DNA from: Clostridiales bacterium
GTDB taxonomy: Bacteria; Bacillota; Clostridia; Lachnospirales; JAQSXR01
Direction: 5' to 3'
Assembly (NCBI GenBank): GCA_029256575.1
Contig: JAQSXR010000018.1
Coordinates: forward strand, 1-52,599
DNA: 52,599 nt
Both the position numbers and the translations under genes were made by a program. Below the pieces are notes generated by a model. It worked only from the letters and a program-made list of their open reading frames with translations, had not been told where the DNA came from and did not search any database. Numbering within the stretch: the first letter of the stretch is position 1; the number at the start of each line of letters is the position of its first letter. This document shows positions 7,808-16,532 of this stretch, piece after piece.

Positions 7808-8476
7808 ATGCAAAATAAATTATCGATCCTGAAAAATGCTCCTTTGTTTATGCAAATCAATGAAGAAGATATTATGGAAATACTAGGTTGCCTTTTGGCG
7901 AAAGAAAAGAATTATAATAAAGACGAATACATTCTTTCAGCAGAAAATCAAACAAACGATGTTGGAATCGTATTAACTGGGAGTGTAAGAGTGATTAATG
8001 AGGACTACTGGGGAAATACTAGTATATTAACGAAACTGGGGCCTGGGGAAATGTTTGGAGAAGCTTTTGCCAGTGCCGAGGTAGATAAGCTTCCGGTAAG
8101 TGTAATAGCCAATGGAGAGTGTACGGTGCTTTTTATTAATTACCGTAAAATAATAACAACATGTGCATCCGATTGTGGTTTCCACAACCAACTAATCCGA
8201 AATATGATTAAAATCCTAGCGAGCAAGAATGTTATGCTAACTCAAAAATTAGAGCACATGGGGAAGAGGACGACGAGAGAAAAATTGTTGTCTTACTTAT
8301 CCAGCGAAGCCAAAAAGATAGAAACAAATTATTTTGTGATATCTTATAATAGACAAGAATTAGCTGATTATCTCAGTGTTGATCGAAGTGCAATGTCCAA
8401 TGAATTATGTAAGTTACGGGATGAGGGGAAGATATACGTGCAATCAAGATGCGATAGAAAGGAAAGATACAAATGA
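7808..8476 (+). CDS. Crp/Fnr family transcriptional regulator
   Basis: 222 aa. An N-terminal cyclic-nucleotide-binding-like beta barrel (DVGIVLTGSVRVINEDYWGNTSILTKLGPGEMFGE) is followed by a dimer helix and a C-terminal winged HTH (YNRQELADYLSVDRSAMSNELCKLRDEGKI). No N-terminal FNR-type cysteine cluster is present, so direct Fe-S oxygen sensing is unlikely. The divergent ferredoxin gene is the obvious target. The stop overlaps the next start (ATGA), so it is coupled to the HD gene. Confidence 0.9.
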   Translation: MQNKLSILKNAPLFMQINEEDIMEILGCLLAKEKNYNKDEYILSAENQTNDVGIVLTGSVRVINEDYWGNTSILTKLGPGEMFGEAFASAEVDKLPVSVIANGECTVLFINYRKIITTCASDCGFHNQLIRNMIKILASKNVMLTQKLEHMGKRTTREKLLSYLSSEAKKIETNYFVISYNRQELADYLSVDRSAMSNELCKLRDEGKIYVQSRCDRKERYK

Positions 8477-9030
8477 AAACAACAATAACAAGAGAACAAG
8501 CATGGGATTTATTAACTGAATATAACAAAGATGATTTTCACTTAGAACATGCAACAATCGTTGAGAATGTAATGGGATATTTTGCGAAAGAATTGGGATA
8601 CGAAGAGGAAGAGGATTTTTGGAGAATCGTTGGTCTATTGCATGATTTGGATTTTGAACAGTATCCAGAAGAACATTGTATTAAGTCTCAAGAAATCATG
8701 CGTGAAAGAGGCCTTGATGAAGAAATCATTCATGCCACTGCAAGCCACGGATATGATATTACGGTTGATATTAAGCCAGAACATGAAATGGAAAAAGTAC
8801 TATATGCAATCGATGAATTAACTGGATTGATTGGGGCTGTGGCTGTTATGCGACCTTCCAAAAGTGTTCAGGACCTAGAATTAAAATCTGTAAAAAAGAA
8901 ATATAAAAATTCGAAATTTGCTGCAGGTTGTTCACGAGAAGTAATTGAACGAGGAGCAGAAATGCTCGGTTGGGAATTAGATGACTTAATCGAAAGAACA
9001 ATCAATGCGCTAAGAACGTTTCAAATGTGA
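8473..9030 (+). CDS. HD-domain hydrolase
   Basis: 185 aa, overlapping the regulator by 4 nt. HD residues are H26 (HLEHA), H57-D58 (IVGLLHDLDF) and a later H in ATASHGYD. The family carries out metal-dependent phosphohydrolysis, with an uncertain substrate. Operon coupling to the Crp/Fnr gene suggests both answer the same signal. The C-terminal segment VMRPSKSVQDLELKSVKKKY is conserved in this clostridial HD subgroup from memory only. Confidence 0.85.
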   Translation: MKTTITREQAWDLLTEYNKDDFHLEHATIVENVMGYFAKELGYEEEEDFWRIVGLLHDLDFEQYPEEHCIKSQEIMRERGLDEEIIHATASHGYDITVDIKPEHEMEKVLYAIDELTGLIGAVAVMRPSKSVQDLELKSVKKKYKNSKFAAGCSREVIERGAEMLGWELDDLIERTINALRTFQM

Positions 9031-9097
9031 ATACATGATATGGTTGAGAAATGATATTTGGGTGTATAACAAGAGATGAGAGTAAAGGGGAATATGT

Positions 9098-9642
9098 ATG
9101 TTGTGGAAGGATTTAGAATATGGATTTCAAGTAGCATTTGAAGGAGGTTGGGAGGCGTACTGTGGTGGTTCAATACCGATAGGAGCAGTCGTTTTGAATC
9201 AGAAAGGTGAAGTAGTATCCATTGGGCGAAATCGTATTTATGAACTAGAAGCACCTAGACCACAGATTTTTGGTCATCAATTAGCACATGCGCAATTGCG
9301 ATGGGAAGCATAAAACATGTAAAATATGCAGCTAGGGATAACTGGGCGGGAGCAACATCGCTTGTTACGGAGAATAAATATCTGAGTAATAAACGTATCA
9401 AAGTTGAAGGACCATTTGATATATTAGAAACATTACAAATTGCTTGGCAGACATGTTTTGAACTTGAGAAATATGAATCATCAAATGTAATAAAGTGTTG
9501 GGAGCAGTGCTGTTTAGATGGAGTTCAAGCAGGAAGAAAATTGTATCAATCACAAGCACTGAAGAATTTTGCTTCTAGAAATGCCAAGGTGGAAGAGGTA
9601 TTTGATTTTACTATTGATATCTTAACTAAAAAAATCAAATAA
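9098..9642 (+). pseudogene. nucleoside/tRNA-type deaminase, internal deletion
   Basis: Frame one (9098-9313) has the N-terminal half of a cytidine/deoxycytidylate deaminase-like enzyme (GSIPIGAVVLNQKGEVVSIGRN, then FGHQLAHAQL). It then stops. From 9301 another frame continues with GSIKHVKYAARDNWAGATSL through a normal C-terminus ending at 9642. The segment between, which in the family holds the PCxxC zinc motif, is missing, and the catalytic HAE reads HAQ. The product cannot bind zinc normally. The start has AAAGGGG upstream. Confidence 0.8.
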
Positions 9643-9648
9643 TTCGAG

Positions 9649-9685
9649 TATTTAGGAGAGTGAATAAACTTCACTCTCCTAAATA
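9649..9685. terminator. bidirectional terminator hairpin
   Basis: The stem TATTTAGGAGAGTGAA (9649-9664) / TTCACTCTCCTAAATA (9670-9685) is perfect over 16 bp with a 5-nt loop. It lies between the convergent deaminase remnant and the 2H phosphoesterase gene. Confidence 0.8.
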
Positions 9686-9695
9686 ATGATTTGTA

Positions 9696-10241
9696 TTACT
9701 CATTACTTAAACCTACTTCAACCTCAATAATTGAATCTTCATTCTCATCAATAATTTCAACAGAAATTTTTTCTACTATTGAGGTGAAACTTTCTTTAAT
9801 AAGTTCAGTGTTTTTAAATGCTATATCTAAATCTTCTTTTGATGTAAAATTACCTATTGTCATATGAGGCATAAATGTATCTTCGTTTAACCAAACAGGT
9901 TTATAGTTATTTAAGATTCCTGAATACAATTTCTTACTCAGTTCCTTTATTTGATCATTACCTTGCTTTATATCTAAAAATAGATACATCCCTAATGGGT
10001 TATCAATTTTTACAATACCCTGTAAAGTTAATCTAAAGCATCTTGTATCTTCAATCACTTTCTTCAAATGATCATTAATTTCAATGGATGTAAGATTACT
10101 CTCAAAAGTAAACACTAAAGTAATATGTGGGCTAACGTGATTTGCAAGTGGATCATACTTAGTTCTTATTTCATGTATAATATTAATATTTTCAAATTGT
10201 GGAAATATCATTATAGTTCTTTTCTTACTATTAGAATTCAT
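9696..10241 (-). CDS. 2H phosphoesterase (2'-5' RNA ligase-like)
   Basis: 181 aa from ATG at 10241, with AAGGAGGGA upstream. The two HxT motifs that define the 2H superfamily are present: SPHITLVF (about residue 38) and MPHMTIGNF (about residue 125). Members act on cyclic phosphates or 2'-5' linkages of RNA and nucleotides; the substrate is unresolved. It is one of few minus-strand genes in this part of the window and appears to be a single-gene unit. Confidence 0.85.
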   Translation of the reverse strand: MNSNSKKRTIMIFPQFENINIIHEIRTKYDPLANHVSPHITLVFTFESNLTSIEINDHLKKVIEDTRCFRLTLQGIVKIDNPLGMYLFLDIKQGNDQIKELSKKLYSGILNNYKPVWLNEDTFMPHMTIGNFTSKEDLDIAFKNTELIKESFTSIVEKISVEIIDENEDSIIEVEVGLSNE

Positions 10242-10400
10242 ATTAATCCCTCCTTCTTTATTATAATTGGATATAAATTACAATTGATCAGTGTTTAATT
10301 ATACAACATAATAATGTATTTGTTCAAATAATTAATGTAATTAAATATAAATACCACAGTAGTGGTGGAAATATCATTTTACATAGCCTAAATAGAAAAT

Positions 10401-10442
10401 AAGTCCCTGTTTGACCCATTCGGTTGAATTTGGACTTTTTTT
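10401..10442 (+). terminator. terminator-like hairpin in a 340-bp gene-poor spacer
   Basis: AAGTCC (10401-10406) pairs with GGACTT (10432-10437), with partial pairing inside, followed by a run of T. The spacer 10242-10585 holds only this hairpin, the promoter at 10461-10489 and AT-rich sequence. The gene to be terminated is unclear, since the left neighbour is on the other strand. Confidence 0.5.
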
Positions 10443-10460
10443 ATTACATAAGCTTTGAAG

Positions 10461-10489
10461 TTGTGGTAAAAAATGTAATATGTTATAAT
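10461..10489 (+). promoter_or_regulatory. promoter, copy 1 of a repeated module
   Basis: TTGTGG, 17 bp, TATAAT. The spacer ends ATGTAATATGT, giving an extended -10. Nearly the same sequence recurs at 14268 and 25468, each time behind a hairpin. It drives the small ORF at 10586 and possibly the GNAT at 10788. Confidence 0.7.
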
Positions 10490-10585
10490 TTCATAATATA
10501 TAGCAAACAGATTAAATAATGATAATTATCAAGAAATGATGGGTATCATTGCCTAAATTTATTTTAAGGGGAGGAATAAAGTGGG

Positions 10586-10708
10586 ATGGGATATACAGTT
10601 TTGGGAATGTTTTTTTTAATTATACAATATATTATCATTTGCAGTGCGGTAAAAGAAGGAACATTAAAAGCGATGATAGAATTTGAGAAGATTAAACATA
10701 AATATTAA
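10586..10708 (+). CDS. small membrane protein, 40 aa (DUF6019-like)
   Basis: ATG 10586 follows AAGGGGAGG by 11 nt. One hydrophobic helix (VLGMFFLIIQYIIICSAV) is followed by a charged tail (KEGTLKAMIEFEKIKHKY). The shape and the VKEGTL segment recall DUF6019-type one-helix proteins. A GTG at 10581 in another frame has better spacing but gives only 12 codons, so a small frameshift near the start is possible. A promoter (10461) lies just upstream. Confidence 0.5.
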   Translation: MGYTVLGMFFLIIQYIIICSAVKEGTLKAMIEFEKIKHKY

Positions 10709-10787
10709 GTAGTAACATATAAAAAATAGGAGTAGCCCTGTTATATGAATAAATGAAGTAAAAAAACAAAGTGGCGAGAGGATAAGG

Positions 10788-11291
10788 ATGCGGACAATGG
10801 TTATTAGAGAGATACAATTGGAAGACGAAAATAAATTCTATACAATGCAACAACAAATTGATAATGAAACAAAATTTATGATGTATGAGCCAAATGAACG
10901 CCCAGTTGGAAATGATGAATTTACAGGAATAATAAATTATTTCAAGAAAAGTGGATCTCTTATGTTGGTTGCTGTTGATGATAATGAAATGGCTGGTGTC
11001 ATTGCAGCAGAGCGTGGAGGTCAACAAAGAATAAAACATACAGCGTACATATCAACAGGATTATTATTGAAATATCGTAACCAAGGTATTGGGTCACAAT
11101 TTCTAAAACGTGTGGAAGAATGGGCGATTACGAATGGTATTACGAGATTAGAATTAACAGTAATGTGTCATAACGAGGCGGCGTATCACCTTTATCAAAA
11201 ATGCGGGTTTCAAGTTGAAGGAAAGCGTCTTCATGCAATGAAGGTAGATAATAATTATGTGGATGAGTATTATATGGCAAAATTATTGTAA
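10788..11291 (+). CDS. GNAT family N-acetyltransferase
   Basis: 167 aa, ATG 10788 with GAGAGGATAAGG upstream. Motif A is STGLLLKYRNQGIGSQFLKRVEEWA, and the tail CHNEAAYHLYQKCGFQVEGKR is characteristic of L-amino-acid/RimI-like GNATs. Possibly in the same transcript as the small membrane protein 79 bp upstream. Substrate unknown. Confidence 0.88.
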   Translation: MRTMVIREIQLEDENKFYTMQQQIDNETKFMMYEPNERPVGNDEFTGIINYFKKSGSLMLVAVDDNEMAGVIAAERGGQQRIKHTAYISTGLLLKYRNQGIGSQFLKRVEEWAITNGITRLELTVMCHNEAAYHLYQKCGFQVEGKRLHAMKVDNNYVDEYYMAKLL

Positions 11292-11352
11292 TTTATTTAA
11301 TATGAATTCTTAACAACACTTAGATGAATGAGCTAAATGAAAGGACTTGCTT

Positions 11353-11862
11353 ATGTACGATAGAGTTTATACTAGAATTGATGTTACACGAAAATATGTG
11401 GATGAGATGTTATTACGAAACAGTGACGATGTAGATAGACGAACTGGGTATGTACATTTATACGGGGTTGGATTAGCAGCTGCAATAATTTCACTAAAAA
11501 GAGGACATACAAAAGAATATGCAGAATTAGCGGAGATGGCTGGATTGCTCCACGATTATATAAGTTATCAGGGAATGGATGGACCGAACCATGCTCACGA
11601 AGGAGAACCCATCGTAAGAAAGTTATTAGAAGAAATGGGAATTACTTCTGTAGAAGAGACAGAAATGATATGTTCAGCAGTGTATAATCATAGCGATAAA
11701 AATAAAATTCATTCTGAATTTGATGAAATAATTAAGGATGCAGATGTGATGCAACATTGGTTAAGAAATCCTGGGGAGCCTTTGTTCCGAGAGCAGGAAA
11801 GAATTAATAAATTATGTATTGAATTTGGATTTGATAATTTCGTATCCGAGAATTATAAGTAA
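11353..11862 (+). CDS. HD-domain protein
   Basis: 169 aa from ATG 11353 (GAAAGGA 8 nt upstream); an in-frame TTG at 11347 is less likely. HD residues include H35, H67-D68 (AEMAGLLHDYISY), H81/H83 (PNHAHEG) and a later NHSDK. This is the third HD hydrolase in 7 kb. Metal-dependent phosphohydrolase; substrate unknown. Confidence 0.82.
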   Translation: MYDRVYTRIDVTRKYVDEMLLRNSDDVDRRTGYVHLYGVGLAAAIISLKRGHTKEYAELAEMAGLLHDYISYQGMDGPNHAHEGEPIVRKLLEEMGITSVEETEMICSAVYNHSDKNKIHSEFDEIIKDADVMQHWLRNPGEPLFREQERINKLCIEFGFDNFVSENYK

Positions 11863-11995
11863 AATGAACTATGACATGCTGTTGTCTTGATTCTTTTTGT
11901 ATAATAAAATTAATAAAAAACTGGAAGGTGGGGCCGATGGACTTAAATTCCAGATGGATGGAATTGCTTATAAGGGTTAAATGGAGGTCGAGATA

Positions 11996-13092
11996 GTGAA
12001 TCGAATATCAAAAGAAGAAGCTAAAAACTTTCTAATCAGTTATCATAATTTAGATGGTTCGCAAGGGTTACAGGGAGAAGATGGAGTAATGCAATACATA
12101 AAAAGGGTTGGGTGCATTCAATATGATCCACTTAATGTTGTTGGAAGAAATCCAGATTTGGTATTGCAATCAAGAATCAGTAATTATTCACCAACTGTTT
12201 TAGATAAGTTACTATATGAAAGACGTTCATTGATTGATGGATGGGATAAAATGATGTCGATTTATCTACAAAATGACTGGCCATTTTTTTCATAGTAAAG
12301 CAAGGCCCCATACAATCCAACCAGATTTCAATTGGAACGAGCAATAATAGTGGGAATTGGGGGCACAATAAACTTTCAAGTGCAACATTAGATTATATGT
12401 ATAATATAGGTCAAATTGGAATATATGAGAAAAGAAATACCCAGAAAGTATACGATATGATAGAAAAACTTCTGCCGTCTGTACTATTAAATTGTAATGA
12501 TCCATTTGAAAATACGGAAGACTTTCTAAAGTGGTATGTTAAAAGACGAATTGGCAGTGTTGGTTTATTATGGGGTAAAAATGGTGGAGGGTGGCTTGGC
12601 CATTATATATCAAATAAAAAATTACGAACTGAGATTTTACAAGATCTGATTTCGGATGGTGAGATACTTGAACTTAACGTTGAGGATATCAAGGAAACAT
12701 TTTACATTAGAAAAGAAGATGAACACTTTCTTAATACGAAAGTAATAGGAAAGCAAGCACGTTTTCTAGCACCACTCGATAATATGCTTTGGGATAGGGG
12801 AATGATTCAATATTTATTTGATTTTGAATATAGTTGGGAAGTTTACGTTCCTATTATTAAAAGAAAATATGGTTATTATGTTCTTCCGGTGCTATACAAG
12901 AATCAACTTGTAGCAAGATTTGAACCAGGTCTGCATAGAAACAAGGAACCACTAAAAATCTTGAATTGGTGGTGGGAAGAGGAAATTATAGTTACGGATG
13001 AGATGATGGAAGCTATAAAAGATGCTTTTAGACAATTTTGCAACTATCTACAAGCTGATGGGATTGATGCGAATGAATGGGTAACCTTATAA
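11996..13092 (+). pseudogene. YcaQ/AlkZ-like winged-helix protein, internal deletion
   Basis: GTG 11996 is preferred, since GGAGG at 11983-11987 precedes it by 8 nt (an in-frame ATG at 11981 is possible). The first frame runs to 12295 and encodes the YcaQ N-terminus (VGCIQYDPLNVVGRNPDLVLQSR, then LIDGWDKMMSIYL-NDWPFF). The rest continues in a second frame from about 12289 through QGPIQSNQIS to 13092, with the C-terminal RFLAPLDNMLWDR. About 30-40 codons expected between the two are absent. YcaQ/AlkZ proteins are glycosylases that unhook interstrand DNA crosslinks. A 19-codon ORF (11937-11996) with GGAAGGTGGGG upstream precedes it. Confidence 0.78.
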
Positions 13093-13145
13093 TAATACGC
13101 GAAATAAAAGAACGCAAAGAACACTTTGCGATACGGAGGTTGATT

Positions 13146-13499
13146 ATGAAAGAAAATATAGAAAAACAGACAATTGATGATTATATCGAAATGTGCTCAG
13201 TGGAGATTCAACCTAAATTACATGAACTTAAAAAGATTATTTTGGAGGCAGCCCCAGAACTCAAGGAAAAGATTAGTTGGAAGATGCCTACCTTTTATTT
13301 GAAAGAAAATATTATTCATTTTGCAGCGCATAAAAAACATATTGGTTTATATCCTGGAGTAGAAGCGATTGTAAATTTTGCGGACAGACTTGAGGACTAT
13401 AAAACTTCTAAGGGAGCGATTCAGATTCCAAATGCTAAAGCTTTGGATATTGAGCTTATTCAAGATATTGTAAAGTTTAATATTCAGAAAATAATATAA
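13146..13499 (+). CDS. DUF1801/YdhG-like protein
   Basis: 117 aa from ATG 13146 with CGGAGG upstream; a longer frame from 13077 lacks a site. IDDYIEMCSVEIQPKLHELKKIILEAAPELKEKISWKMPTF and HIGLYPG are hallmarks of the DUF1801 fold (YdhG, related to the frataxin-like Fra/iron chaperone annotation). The function is not firmly known. It lies 53 bp after the YcaQ remnant and may share its transcript. Confidence 0.85.
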   Translation: MKENIEKQTIDDYIEMCSVEIQPKLHELKKIILEAAPELKEKISWKMPTFYLKENIIHFAAHKKHIGLYPGVEAIVNFADRLEDYKTSKGAIQIPNAKALDIELIQDIVKFNIQKII

Positions 13500-13527
13500 A
13501 ATTACTATTAATTGACGGAGGATACTT

Positions 13528-14064
13528 ATGATAAAGATTAGAGAAATGAATAAAAAGGATATACAGGCTGTGAAAGCAACTGTGAAAACTGCTTTTTACC
13601 GTGAAGGAAAAGATGAAAAGTTTAATGAATGGGAGTTTGCTGAACAAGTAATAAAAGACAAAGACTATGTTAAAGAATTATGCAGAATAGCTTTAATAGA
13701 TGAAGAAGTTGTAGGATATATTTTATTGACAAAAGCTCAGATTGGAATGAAACAAGGCTTATCGTTAGGACCATTAGCAGTATCACCTACATATCAGAAC
13801 ATGGGAATTGGAAAACAACTTGTTAATGAGGGAATATTACAAGCAAAATCGCTCGGATATAAGTGGATTGCATTAACCGGTGGTGATTATTATTTTCAAT
13901 TTGGATTCGAACCTGCATTACAACATAATATTATTTTATCGGAGAATAATCCGGAAAATGAATACTTAAAGATTTGTTTCCTGAATAAAAATATCGAAAA
14001 AGACGTCTGTGGCGTTATGAAATTCTGTGATTCATTTTATAACGAAAAAGGTGAATTACTTTAA
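13528..14064 (+). CDS. GNAT family N-acetyltransferase (YhbS-like)
   Basis: 178 aa, ATG 13528 with GACGGAGG upstream. LSLGPLAVSPTYQNMGIGKQLV and IALTGGDYYFQFGFEPA place it with the gene at 2316 (same subfamily, not a recent duplicate by eye). It follows the DUF1801 gene by 28 bp. A terminator hairpin follows at 14131. Confidence 0.88.
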   Translation: MIKIREMNKKDIQAVKATVKTAFYREGKDEKFNEWEFAEQVIKDKDYVKELCRIALIDEEVVGYILLTKAQIGMKQGLSLGPLAVSPTYQNMGIGKQLVNEGILQAKSLGYKWIALTGGDYYFQFGFEPALQHNIILSENNPENEYLKICFLNKNIEKDVCGVMKFCDSFYNEKGELL

Positions 14065-14130
14065 TATAAGGTAAATATTACTTGTACAAGAAGGATTTAT
14101 TCATTAACCGCTTATTAGTCGCAATACTGT

Positions 14131-14172
14131 GTCCGTATTTAGCCAGTTAATGAGCTAGATACGGACTTTTAT
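14131..14172 (+). terminator. Rho-independent terminator
   Basis: GTCCGTAT (14131-14138) pairs with ATACGGAC (14159-14166), with inner AGC/GCT pairing and a following TTTTATTAT. It ends the GNAT transcript. Confidence 0.75.
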
Positions 14173-14180
14173 TATGAAAT

Positions 14181-14219
14181 AGGAAAGATCGTCTTGCTCG
14201 CAAGAGACCACACTTTCCT
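14181..14219. other. second hairpin in the 318-bp spacer
   Basis: The outer stem AGGAAAG (14181-14187) / CTTTCCT (14213-14219) and inner stem TCTTGC-TC-GCAAGA form an interrupted hairpin 15 bp after the terminator and before the promoter copy at 14268. It has no U tract. Function unknown; it could be a transcript 5' element or protein-binding site. Confidence 0.5.
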
Positions 14220-14267
14220 GTTTCACTAGTGCGCCGTAGCCGCTTTCTTATAAAAATTACTGAGTTG

Positions 14268-14296
14268 TTGTGGAAGAAAATGTAATATGGTATAAT
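14268..14296 (+). promoter_or_regulatory. promoter, copy 2 of the repeated module
   Basis: TTGTGG, 17 bp, TATAAT, with ATGTAATATGG before the -10. It matches the copies at 10461 and 25468. It is the only clear promoter for the MutS-like gene 87 bp downstream. Confidence 0.72.
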
Positions 14297-14382
14297 TTAT
14301 GAAATAAAAACGCAGTGAATACACAAGAAAATGTCCAATGGAAAAAACGCAGTGGATACTTAATGTAACGTGGAGGAATAAG

Positions 14383-16032
14383 ATGGACATATTCATAATA
14401 ATTGCAGTATTAATTTGCTGCTCGTTAATATATAGCGGAGTAGAGAGAAAAAAGAGAAATAGGATATGGATTAAGGACCAATACGGGAAAAAGCCCAAAG
14501 AAACAGATTGCGATTTCGACAAAGTTGGTTACTATTGGAGCGAATTTAAAGATACAGTAGCAGACGGTGAAAAGATTGATGATGTGACATGGAATGACCT
14601 AGAAATGGATCATATTTTTAGTAGAATAAATGGTTGTAATTCTTTTGTAGGGGAGCAAGTGTTATTTTCTACCTTGCATTGTCTAACGAAAGATAATTCG
14701 TACAGAGAATTATTAGAAAAGAAAATTAACTTCTACGCAAACAATGCGCAAGAACGAGTGGATATACAAGTGCAACTGGACAGCCTGGGTAAAGAGGACG
14801 GGAGTTATCTATTGCCAGTGTTTATGAAGAATTTAAATATGTTTAAAATTCCACACATATTGGTATACCGAATCATGCAGATATTGTTAGTAGTATCCGT
14901 TTTACCAGCAGTTATTTTATTGAATTTTAAATATATATATTTAGCAGTGGTTGTATTTGCTATTAATTTGGTGCTCTATACACTTAAGAAAAATGAGTAT
15001 GAGTTGAAGCTTGATACACTAAAGAGCGTAATCAGTTTAGTAAAGGTAGGAAATCGAATCGCTAATACAAAAGAGTTCAGTTACGAAACAAAATTCCAAG
15101 ATTTAAAGAAAGAAACTGTACATTTCAAAAAGTTATCACATATGATTGGTAGCTTACTTAGAAAAAGTAAAGGCGGTTTGTCTGGAGATCTTGTTGGTTT
15201 AATATATGATTATTTAATTGGTGCTACTTTATGGGATTTTGTAAAATATGATCAGATAATTCGTATATTGACAGTTAAGCAAAACGAGTATATAGAGTTA
15301 TATAGAAGAATTGGTGAGATAGATTTAGCGATAACCATAGCATCATTTCGTGAAAGTCTTCCACTGTTTTGTACGCCGATATTTAGCGAAAAACCTGTTT
15401 TGAAAATGGAAGAACTATACCACCCAATGATTGATAACCCTGTCTATAATACGGTTACTTTGGAGCGGGGGTGTATTATAACGGGTTCAAATGCCTCGGG
15501 TAAATCCACGTTTATAAAAGCAGTAGCAGTAAATGCAATATTAGCACAAAGTATAAATACTTGTATGGCAAAATATATTACATTACCATATTCATCTATT
15601 ATTACTTCAATGGCTGTACGTGATGACTTGATGACGGGTGAAAGTTATTATATTAAAGAGATTAAGTATTTAAATCGAATTATTCAAAGTTTGAGTGAGG
15701 ATCGATTGGTCATTTGCGCAATAGATGAAATTTTAAGGGGGACTAACACAGAGGAAAGAATTGCTGCATCTGCTTCTATATTAGAATTTATATGTAAAAA
15801 GAATTGCATTGCAATTGTGGCATCTCACGATATTGAGTTGACGCAGATTCTAGCAAATGATTACGATAATTTCCATTTTCAAGAGTATATACAAGACAAT
15901 GACATCATGTTCGATTATAAAATTAATGTAGGAGCAAGCACTTCGAAAAATGCAATAAGGCTATTGGAATATGTAGGGTTTCCAGAAGAAATTATATGGA
16001 ATGCTAGGGAAAAATTGACTTTATCAAATTAA
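14383..16032 (+). CDS. membrane-anchored MutS-like ATPase
   Basis: 549 aa from ATG 14383 (GTGGAGGAATAAG upstream); the upstream in-frame ATG at 14338 has no ribosome site. An N-terminal hydrophobic helix (IFIIIAVLICCSLIYSGV) and two central ones (about residues 170-205) indicate membrane attachment. The C-terminal domain is MutS domain V: Walker A GSNASGKST (about 368-376), Walker B VICAIDEIL (D448-E449) and a later ASHD. There is no mismatch-recognition domain I, so it is not classical MutS. It may remodel DNA at the membrane; the role is unproven. Confidence 0.82.
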   Translation: MDIFIIIAVLICCSLIYSGVERKKRNRIWIKDQYGKKPKETDCDFDKVGYYWSEFKDTVADGEKIDDVTWNDLEMDHIFSRINGCNSFVGEQVLFSTLHCLTKDNSYRELLEKKINFYANNAQERVDIQVQLDSLGKEDGSYLLPVFMKNLNMFKIPHILVYRIMQILLVVSVLPAVILLNFKYIYLAVVVFAINLVLYTLKKNEYELKLDTLKSVISLVKVGNRIANTKEFSYETKFQDLKKETVHFKKLSHMIGSLLRKSKGGLSGDLVGLIYDYLIGATLWDFVKYDQIIRILTVKQNEYIELYRRIGEIDLAITIASFRESLPLFCTPIFSEKPVLKMEELYHPMIDNPVYNTVTLERGCIITGSNASGKSTFIKAVAVNAILAQSINTCMAKYITLPYSSIITSMAVRDDLMTGESYYIKEIKYLNRIIQSLSEDRLVICAIDEILRGTNTEERIAASASILEFICKKNCIAIVASHDIELTQILANDYDNFHFQEYIQDNDIMFDYKINVGASTSKNAIRLLEYVGFPEEIIWNAREKLTLSN

Positions 16033-16056
16033 ATGAATTTAGAAAGGTATGATAAT

Positions 16057-16427
16057 ATGGCAAAGATAACAAAACAAAGAAAAATAACGTATTATATTGG
16101 AATTGGGATGGCAATAGTAGGGTTTTTTCAAACTCAGTAATCGGTTTGGTTTTGATTATAGCTGGGTTTATTATAATGAATATTGGGGCAAGGGGAGCAG
16201 CAGGATCGGGATTACTTCTTGACCCAGAAAAAGCAAGAGAAGATTTAAAACCATTTAATGAGGCTAAGGGTGGAATGATAAATGACGTGATCAGCAATAT
16301 TGATATTGTTGGAAACTTAACTAAGCCACAAGAGAATAAGGAAGTAATTAAAATACGATGTAAAAGCTGTAAAAGTCTTAATGAAGAGGATGCAAAATTC
16401 TGTAAAGGGTGTGGGAAAGAAATATAG
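16057..16427 (+). pseudogene. zinc-ribbon membrane protein, one-base frameshift
   Basis: ATG 16057 (AAAGG upstream) opens a frame of 27 codons that ends after IGMAIVGFFQTQ. The second frame continues with SNSVIGLVLIIAGFIIMNIGARG and ends in a zinc ribbon, CKSCKSLNEEDAKFCKGCGKE, at 16427. Adding one T to the six-T run at 16123-16128 restores a single 123-aa protein with two helices and a C-terminal ribbon. This is a mutation, sequencing slip or slippage site. It is just downstream of the MutS-like gene and probably co-transcribed. Confidence 0.75.
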
Positions 16428-16532
16428 AGTTTTGTGTACGGAGTGTCGACCAACTTACAAATGAATTCATTAGGCAGTATGAGATGGATTTAGAAGAGTA
16501 GTATAGAATATAAGAAAGAAAGTGAGACATAT

